In this document: one piece after another, positions 6,776 to 11,036 of the stretch
Position numbering within the stretch: position 1 is the first letter of the stretch
Layout: every line of letters begins with the position of its first letter
Assembly: GCA_016840965.1 (NCBI GenBank)
Contig: JAEORI010000203.1
Span: forward strand, 1-11,036
Source of the DNA: Candidatus Thorarchaeota archaeon
GTDB taxonomy: Archaea; Asgardarchaeota; Thorarchaeia; Thorarchaeales; Thorarchaeaceae
Length of the DNA stretch: 11,036 nt
Reading direction: 5' to 3'
Translations under genes and position numbers: made by a program
Notes under the pieces: generated by a model
The model's database searches: none
What the model was told of the DNA's origin: nothing
Seen by the model: only the letters and a program-made list of their open reading frames with translations

Positions 6776-9426
6776 GGGTTTTGTAGAATTACTAATCCTT
6801 GATTTCCATTAAGCGTCACATATTGTCCAGTCTTGAAAATCTTACATGCGTTCCGCACATTGGTGACAGCTGGAATTCCAAACTCACGTGATACCACAGC
6901 CCCATGTGATAAAACTCCTCCAGACTCGGTAACAAGCCCTCCTATCTTAGAGAAGATTGGTGTCCATCCTGGATCTGTTCTGGGGACCACAAGAATCTCC
7001 CCAGCTTTTACTTGAGAAATATCTTCTATTCTTTCAAGTGTTCGAACAAATCCTGTAATTATTCCTTGACTTGCTGGTATTCCAGTGTATCCCTCAACAG
7101 AATCAGGTAATGGATCATCAAACTCTCGCGAACCTATCAGAAATTTTGGCGGAGTTGAATTTTCATACTTCAAGAATTCTTCAAACCTATGCTTAGCAAG
7201 GTGTCTAAATTCAGATGATTCTGGACTTCCTTTCTTTGCTTTAATAGCAGTTCTCAATTCTTTTCGATGTAAAAAGAAGACATGAGGTGCATCATCTAGA
7301 TATCCATTATCAACAAGACGCTTGCCAATCTCTAGAAACACTTGTCGATTTCTTGTAATCCATCTGTCAAGATTGAATCTCTGGTTTTCTCTAAAACCAA
7401 TATATGTGCGAGCCATTCCAAGAATCGTGGAGAAAAGCATCCATTTGATAGGTCCATATCTTTGACTTCGAATATGATTCTCAACTATGGATTCTGCTTG
7501 GGTTCGTTTGCGTGTAAGAGATAGTTCAATATCATCTAAGTCTGCTATAGTTTCAATGACTAGTGGTTTGATTGCATCAAACACATATTCTGGGGCATCA
7601 TTCCACCTTGGATAGAAAGGCTCTCTTGTGAAACCTCGGTCTCCAAAATCTTCTAAAAACTTCTTAAAACTCTCTAAGAATGATTGAAATACCGGAGTAT
7701 CAGTTTCCAATAACGCAGCATACAACTCATTTGATGGCGTATCAATGATAAGGTTCTTCAGCTCCTCATCTTGTTTCACTTGTAGTGCTAGATCGACCAA
7801 CTTTCTATTCGTTTCTGTAGTTTTGTGCTCTAGACCTGACAATAAAATCGGATACATCACATTGCCAGCTTGCTCACCAAGCCATCTTCGAAGGAGATAG
7901 TTTGTAATTAGATTCATTCCCAAGGTGTGAACGGGTATTCCATAACGGACCATTCTGAAGTGTTTCATCATCATTTTATCAAGTTCATCAGCTAGGACCA
8001 TTAAATCAGAAACCGACCCATTTTGAATAAGCTGTTCAAGATCCGAATCAAATTTCCTACAAAATGGATTGAACGTGTCATTAGTCCATTTCATGTATGC
8101 ATCATTTGTTTTTGTCATGCTACCATCAGAATCAAATAGCATAACTCTGATTTCAGCCATTATCCGAGTTTTAAGCGCAAAAGGAAGATTTCTCATTGTG
8201 TTCTTTCCATAGGGTCCTTCTCCTTCTGGGAAATAATTTAGTACATCTTCAGATCTGACAAATGGAGGTATCTCATTGATTACCTTGGTTCTGATGACAT
8301 CCAGATTGAAGTATGCGTGAGCCTTGTGCAGTTTGAGAAGCTCTTCTGGCATCTCCTTGTATCCCATTATTGCATTCGTTTCAATATTAACAATGTAGGT
8401 TATTTGATCTCCAAGGAGGTCATAAAATAAAGGCGTCACTGGATCATTCCAATAATCATCTGCATAGCCTCTTGTCCAGAGGATGTCGTCTGTTTCCTGT
8501 TTTACTCTAGAAACACCTGTTATCGGACGTGTTTGAAGAATGTGAATTTCTCCTTCTTTATCGATTGCCCATTCGATATCCTGCGGGACTTTGAAGTGAT
8601 TTTCAATTGATTTAGCAATCTTTGATAGTTCCATAAGCTCGTTATCGCAAAGAGAAGATTCTTGTCGTTTCTCTGGAGATATCAATACTGATTGAACTCC
8701 CTCAGCTGTAGCCTCAGTCATCAAATCTTTTGTGCCAATTTCACAACTAATTATTCGGAAATCATTCTCAAGTCCCACGTTCACGATATATCTATCTGGA
8801 ATAGTTTGACCAGACACAACAGATTCTCCGAAGCCAAAGTTTGATTCAAGCATCATCTCAGAATCAGAATTTGATAATGGGTTTCTAGTAAATAGAACCC
8901 CTGCGCTTCTGGCTTGAACCATTGATTGAACAATAACAGCAATCTGCACTTGATTGTGCTCGATATTATTTTCCTCACGATAGGCAATTGCTCTATCTGT
9001 CCACATGGAAGCGAAACAATGCTTGATGTTTTCTAAAAGACTATCTTTTCCTTCTACATTGAGTGAAGTTTCATATTGTCCTGCAAATGAGGCTTCTGGT
9101 AAATCTTCTGCAGTAGCTGATGAGCGAACTGCAACTCTACCGTTACCAATTTTGTCATACGCATCGATTATTGAATCGATTAAACCGTCTGGAAAACTTG
9201 CTTGTTCAATAGTCTGTCTAAGATGAGCAAAGTCATCTATTTCTGTCGAATCAATATTATTGAAATTCAGGAAGAATCTATAAGCCTCTGTCGTAATCAC
9301 AAATCCCTCTGGGATATTAAAGCCCTTTTTATGAAGATAGCCGAGGTTTGACGCTTTACCTCCCACAATTGAGATTGATGCTTGGTCGAGGTCTCTTAGA
9401 TTTAGAATCATATTTGAGAGAATCAT
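6769..9426 (-). CDS. Rifampicin phosphotransferase-type ATP-dependent dikinase (ATP-grasp, substrate and His domains), acceptor unknown
   Basis: The 885-residue product has three domains. Residues 1-310 are a PPDK/PEP-synthase ATP-grasp domain: VGGKASNLG (Lys24), VAVRSSATAEDLPEASFAGQ (98-117), DIEWA (Glu285) and LQTRP (297-301, with Gln298 and Arg300). About 315-775 is a helical acceptor domain of the rifampicin-phosphotransferase kind: NDPVTPL (327-333), FGDRGF, and the R-x-GFREN and VFFLHRKELR segments. Residues 779-885 are the swivelling phosphohistidine domain with GGVLSHGAV and His841. The C-terminal TIM barrel of PEP synthase and PPDK is absent, and the domain order and length (the Listeria enzyme is about 870 aa) fit RPH. 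The family splits ATP into AMP and phosphate and transfers the beta-phosphate through the His to an acceptor hydroxyl. The catalytic residues I can recognise are present, so activity is likely. Rifampicin is only one known acceptor. The start is set by GGGAGGT just before the ATG. Confidence 0.88.
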   Translation of the reverse strand: MILSNMILNLRDLDQASISIVGGKASNLGYLHKKGFNIPEGFVITTEAYRFFLNFNNIDSTEIDDFAHLRQTIEQASFPDGLIDSIIDAYDKIGNGRVAVRSSATAEDLPEASFAGQYETSLNVEGKDSLLENIKHCFASMWTDRAIAYREENNIEHNQVQIAVIVQSMVQARSAGVLFTRNPLSNSDSEMMLESNFGFGESVVSGQTIPDRYIVNVGLENDFRIISCEIGTKDLMTEATAEGVQSVLISPEKRQESSLCDNELMELSKIAKSIENHFKVPQDIEWAIDKEGEIHILQTRPITGVSRVKQETDDILWTRGYADDYWNDPVTPLFYDLLGDQITYIVNIETNAIMGYKEMPEELLKLHKAHAYFNLDVIRTKVINEIPPFVRSEDVLNYFPEGEGPYGKNTMRNLPFALKTRIMAEIRVMLFDSDGSMTKTNDAYMKWTNDTFNPFCRKFDSDLEQLIQNGSVSDLMVLADELDKMMMKHFRMVRYGIPVHTLGMNLITNYLLRRWLGEQAGNVMYPILLSGLEHKTTETNRKLVDLALQVKQDEELKNLIIDTPSNELYAALLETDTPVFQSFLESFKKFLEDFGDRGFTREPFYPRWNDAPEYVFDAIKPLVIETIADLDDIELSLTRKRTQAESIVENHIRSQRYGPIKWMLFSTILGMARTYIGFRENQRFNLDRWITRNRQVFLEIGKRLVDNGYLDDAPHVFFLHRKELRTAIKAKKGSPESSEFRHLAKHRFEEFLKYENSTPPKFLIGSREFDDPLPDSVEGYTGIPASQGIITGFVRTLERIEDISQVKAGEILVVPRTDPGWTPIFSKIGGLVTESGGVLSHGAVVSREFGIPAVTNVRNACKIFKTGQYVTLNGNQGLVILQNPE

Positions 9427-9430
9427 GAAA

Positions 9431-9437
9431 ACCTCCC
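9431..9437 (-). promoter_or_regulatory. Strong ribosome binding site of the dikinase gene
   Basis: On the minus strand, GGGAGGT ends 4 bases before the ATG at 9426. It favours this start over the in-frame ATG five codons later (Met6), which would be about 19 bases away. Confidence 0.75.
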
Positions 9438-9502
9438 ATGTTTTCAGAACTGATTCGAATGCTATTCACATCGATGCTAAGAGGATTTCGGCTCACCAGA
9501 GG

Positions 9503-9514
9503 ATATAATAAAAA
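9503..9514. promoter_or_regulatory. A+T-rich promoter core in the divergent intergenic region
   Basis: ATATAATAAAAA lies between the divergent dikinase (-) and zinc-finger (+) genes. Read on the plus strand it would place a start near 9535, 40-60 bases before the zinc-finger gene. Read on the minus strand, TTTTTATTATAT would place a start near 9478, about 50 bases before the dikinase ATG. It could serve either direction; I cannot tell which from sequence. No other clear TATA-like element was seen in 9427-9573. Confidence 0.4.
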
Positions 9515-9573
9515 GCTCAATCTGTAAGGTTCATATTGCCTTGTGAACAGGTACTGAATGAGGTTTCAACCTT

Positions 9574-10254
9574 TTGAGAATCACCCCGGATAAAATGAAT
9601 AAATTAGATGGAAGAACATGTTTCATCTGTGGCCAATACCTCCTAAACAATTCTTCAAATGATTTAGCATATTTGAAGATTCATTCAGGTGGAACTATGA
9701 AGATCAAACCAGACACCTACTTCTTATTCCCTTGTCCTAATTGCAGCAAAATTGCACACAAAAGATGTTGGTATGATGTAGGAGAGCAGAAGAAGCGAAA
9801 AGGGTTTTTCGGAAAAGAATGGCAAATGGTTTGTCCTGATTGCGGTCACATTATGTCCTCAAAACGAACAGAACGATTGGATTGGAATAAAGGCTATGAA
9901 ATACCCGGACATCCTGATAGTGAACTCCTTGAACTCCAAGTTCCCGAAATAATGTCATGGAAAGCAGGATCCGTCTTTGGAAAGATTGGTCGGGCAATTG
10001 ATAATTTCTTCATATCTGTTGGGCTTCGTTCTCTAAGCGATCCAGAACGGAGTTCAATTGGACGGGCAGCACAAAAGATTGGAAAAACGATACAGGAAGT
10101 AGCTGAACAAGTTTTCAAACTGAACATTCCCAAAGAACAACGGTCTGAGATAAGAGACCTCAAGTGTCAAAATTGTGGAGCACCATTACCTCTACCTGGC
10201 GAATTCGAAGATGCTGTGGTATGCGCACACTGTGGAACTGCACATCTTCTCTGA
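9574..10254 (+). CDS. Zinc-finger protein: PHD/RING-like C4HC3 module plus C-terminal zinc ribbon
   Basis: Numbered from the TTG at 9574 (226 aa), the N-terminal half shows C16-x2-C19, C54-x2-C57-x4-H62-x2-C65 and C87-x2-C90. This C4HC3 order is typical of PHD and RING-variant cross-brace fingers, and the HKRCW segment closely resembles the RING/PHD His-x2-Cys. The first loop (34 residues) is long. The middle (about 95-190) contains a helical, basic linker without a known domain. The C terminus is a zinc ribbon, C198-x2-C201-x15-C217-x2-C220, ending six residues later. Such proteins usually mediate protein or nucleic acid contacts; an E3-like or chromatin-reader role would be speculation. There is no signal peptide or membrane segment. 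The start is uncertain: TTG at 9574 has GAGGT 9 bases upstream, while ATG at 9595 gives 219 aa with a poor site. All cysteines remain either way. Confidence 0.75.
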   Translation: MRITPDKMNKLDGRTCFICGQYLLNNSSNDLAYLKIHSGGTMKIKPDTYFLFPCPNCSKIAHKRCWYDVGEQKKRKGFFGKEWQMVCPDCGHIMSSKRTERLDWNKGYEIPGHPDSELLELQVPEIMSWKAGSVFGKIGRAIDNFFISVGLRSLSDPERSSIGRAAQKIGKTIQEVAEQVFKLNIPKEQRSEIRDLKCQNCGAPLPLPGEFEDAVVCAHCGTAHLL

Positions 10255-10288
10255 TTTACATGAATAATGGGTTGTTAATCGTTCTGAA

Positions 10289-10298
10289 CTCGCGCGAG
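10289..10298. repeat. Perfect palindrome CTCGCGCGAG
   Basis: Ten bases form a perfect two-fold symmetric G+C-rich site in an A+T-rich gap, a few bases before the TATA-like box, where the BRE would lie. It has no loop, so it suits a dimeric DNA-binding protein better than an RNA hairpin. Confidence 0.5.
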
Positions 10299-10326
10299 AA
10301 TCATTAATAAACGCCTACAAACCATT

Positions 10327-10339
10327 CTAGTTTAACTAG
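10327..10339. repeat. Perfect inverted repeat CTAGTT-T-AACTAG
   Basis: Two 6-bp arms are separated by one base. The site covers the expected transcription start of the 100-aa gene (about 16-24 bases downstream of the TATA-like box). A repressor bound here would block initiation. Confidence 0.5.
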
Positions 10340-10363
10340 CCAGTTGGAGGATTTTGATTCCGA

Positions 10364-10666
10364 ATGCCAATCTACCTCGAGTTTAATGAGTCAACCTCTC
10401 AGTTTTTCGAATCCACAAGAAACACCAGTGATGATTCAATCTTGCTGGTGATTGATGAAGCCCAGAAGAAGCTAATCATGACTGTTCCTTCGGGAAAGAC
10501 TATGATTACACGGCGTGCCGCTGAACGTCAAGCAAGAGGCATTACAAAAACAGGCTTTCTCTGCAACGATGGCGGTCGATATGGCCGAGACCACGAGCTT
10601 GAAGTCTTGGGTGAAGGTGGTCAACTTCCTGATCGTCTAAGAGAGAGTCCCAGAGAAGTCTACTAA
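10364..10666 (+). CDS. Small hypothetical protein, 100 aa
   Basis: I do not recognise this protein. It is cytoplasmic by appearance, with no signal or membrane segment and one Cys. The visible layout is an N-terminal acidic and Ser/Thr-rich stretch (1-24), a predicted beta hairpin with SILLVIDEAQKKLIMTVPSG (25-44), a very basic helix TRRAAERQARG (49-59), a Gly-rich turn, a short strand HELEVLG, and a charged tail. A strand-turn-strand followed by a charged helix distantly recalls a half gelsolin/ADF-like fold, but no diagnostic motif is present, so this is only a suggestion. The basic helix could bind nucleic acid. The start at 10364 is forced by a TGA in frame three codons upstream; GGAGG (10346-10350) lies 13 bases away, longer than usual. 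The promoter region carries two palindromes. Confidence 0.65.
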   Translation: MPIYLEFNESTSQFFESTRNTSDDSILLVIDEAQKKLIMTVPSGKTMITRRAAERQARGITKTGFLCNDGGRYGRDHELEVLGEGGQLPDRLRESPREVY

Positions 10667-10792
10667 AGGAGACTTATTTTGGACTCCCAATCATTTTTCA
10701 GTAAGTGAACTTCATGAATTTTCACATATTTCGTAGTGTATAGCGAAAGCTTATATATTAACAATAGTGAATTCAATACGAGGTCTGGGATA
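10667..10792. other. Intergenic region before the PRC-barrel gene
   Basis: GGAG (10670-10673) and CTCC (10684-10687) could pair weakly, and a T5 run (10694-10698) follows, making a possible but weak terminator for the 100-aa gene. The rest holds the promoter of the PRC-barrel gene. Confidence 0.35.
10744..10758 (+). promoter_or_regulatory. Archaeal promoter (BRE and TATA) of the PRC-barrel gene
   Basis: CGAAAG (10744-10749) fits a TFB-recognition element and is followed by TTATATAT (10751-10758), the best TATA box in the window. Transcription would start near 10780, about a dozen bases before the ATG at 10793, with GAGGT (10780-10784) 8 bases before the start codon. Confidence 0.65.
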
Positions 10793-11036
10793 ATGCGATG
10801 CTGTGAATTAAAATACAGTGAAATCAGAGGAAAGGATGTAATCGACTCAAACGGAGAAAAAATCGGTGAAGTCATGGATTGGATCTTTGGATGTGGCGAG
10901 AACAGGCTCGATCTGAAGTATGTTGTGCTTGGTGGTGGACGGATAGAGGAGTTTCTAGAAAAAATTGGTGCACGACCTGACATTGATCCAGTGGTCAGAC
11001 TTGAAGATGTAGACTCCATTTCCGACAAAGTCTATC
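10793..11036 (+). CDS. PRC-barrel domain protein, 3' partial
   Basis: The reading frame opens with ATG at 10793 and runs without a stop to the window end, giving 81 complete codons. Residues 8-50 follow the PRC-barrel pattern: YSEIRGKDVIDSNGEKIGEV, then DLKYVVLGGG. It continues with RIEEFLEKIGARPDIDPVVR, typical of the small stand-alone archaeal PRC-barrel proteins (usually 80-180 aa). The PRC barrel is a small beta barrel also found in RimM and photosynthetic reaction centre H subunits. The stand-alone archaeal forms are thought to act as adaptors, with no enzymatic role known; recent work ties some to archaeal cell division (CdpB-type), which this fragment alone cannot establish. Cys3, Cys4 and a third Cys after the first segment are slightly unusual. 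It has its own strong promoter. Confidence 0.8.
   Translation, partial: MRCCELKYSEIRGKDVIDSNGEKIGEVMDWIFGCGENRLDLKYVVLGGGRIEEFLEKIGARPDIDPVVRLEDVDSISDKVY

Larger units (their letters stand above)
10255..10363. other. Intergenic region with two palindromes and a TATA-like box
   Basis: This gap holds, in order, a 10-bp G+C-rich palindrome (10289-10298), a TTAATAAA TATA-like box (10304-10311), a 13-bp A+T-rich palindrome (10327-10339) near the expected transcription start, and a GGAGG ribosome binding site (10346-10350) 13 bases before the ATG at 10364. The arrangement looks like a regulated promoter for the small downstream gene. Confidence 0.45.

Noticed and set aside
6769..9426. PEP synthase or pyruvate phosphate dikinase
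   Set aside because: The phosphohistidine domain is at the extreme C terminus, there is no TIM-barrel PEP/pyruvate domain, and the middle domain matches the rifampicin-phosphotransferase type.
9529..9548. Inverted repeat GTTCA-N10-TGAAC in the divergent promoter region
   Set aside because: Arms of only 5 bp are expected by chance in A+T-rich DNA and there is no supporting second copy.
5076..10254. Defence island or mobile element
   Set aside because: No nuclease, transposase, integrase, methyltransferase, CRISPR repeat or terminal inverted repeat was seen; the genes look like ordinary archaeal metabolism and regulation.
10663..11028. 121-aa minus-strand frame at the window end
   Set aside because: It runs antisense through the PRC-barrel gene and its promoter. 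Its Ser/Pro-rich, motif-free translation is typical of a shadow frame.

Overview
The window looks archaeal, most likely from an Asgard (Thorarchaeota-like) genome; the lineage is an inference from style, not a proof. The evidence is: archaeal TATA-like boxes with BRE-like purine runs upstream, GGAGG/GAGGTG ribosome binding sites, a TTG start, moderate A+T content, a very large Trp-rich and sequon-rich surface protein with a single C-terminal membrane anchor, a C4HC3 zinc-finger protein of eukaryote-like pattern, and a PRC-barrel protein. No mobile element, CRISPR array, tRNA or rRNA was seen.

Layout. 1-1317 (+): the C-terminal part of a glycogen-debranching-enzyme-like (GH133/GDE_C) protein, cut by the window edge, with several normally invariant active-site positions replaced. 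1504-5025 (+): a 1173-residue secreted, membrane-anchored surface protein, followed by a clear hairpin plus U-tract terminator at 5040-5069. 5076-9426 (-): three genes on the minus strand, read from right to left. They are a three-domain ATP-dependent dikinase of the rifampicin-phosphotransferase type (885 aa), a tightly coupled DUF7064/CrtC-AttH-like lipocalin-fold protein (320 aa, TTG start), and a histidine-phosphatase-family protein that has lost its catalytic histidines (216 aa, probably with its own promoter). 9574-10254 (+): a divergently transcribed zinc-finger protein with a PHD/RING-like C4HC3 module plus a C-terminal zinc ribbon. 10364-10666 (+): a small unrecognised 100-aa protein preceded by two perfect palindromes. 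10793-11036 (+): the start of a PRC-barrel protein with a good archaeal promoter, cut by the window end.

How the parts may work together. The dikinase and the DUF7064-like protein are the best candidates for a functional pair: the dikinase stop codon lies inside the ribosome binding site of the next gene. The dikinase keeps all recognisable ATP-grasp residues and the swivelling-domain His841, so it should be an active ATP-driven phosphotransferase. Its acceptor is unknown and need not be rifampicin. In contrast, the debranching-like protein and the phosphatase-like protein both keep the fold signature but lack catalytic residues, which suggests binding or regulatory pseudoenzymes or changed chemistry. 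Nothing in the window links these two to each other beyond proximity.
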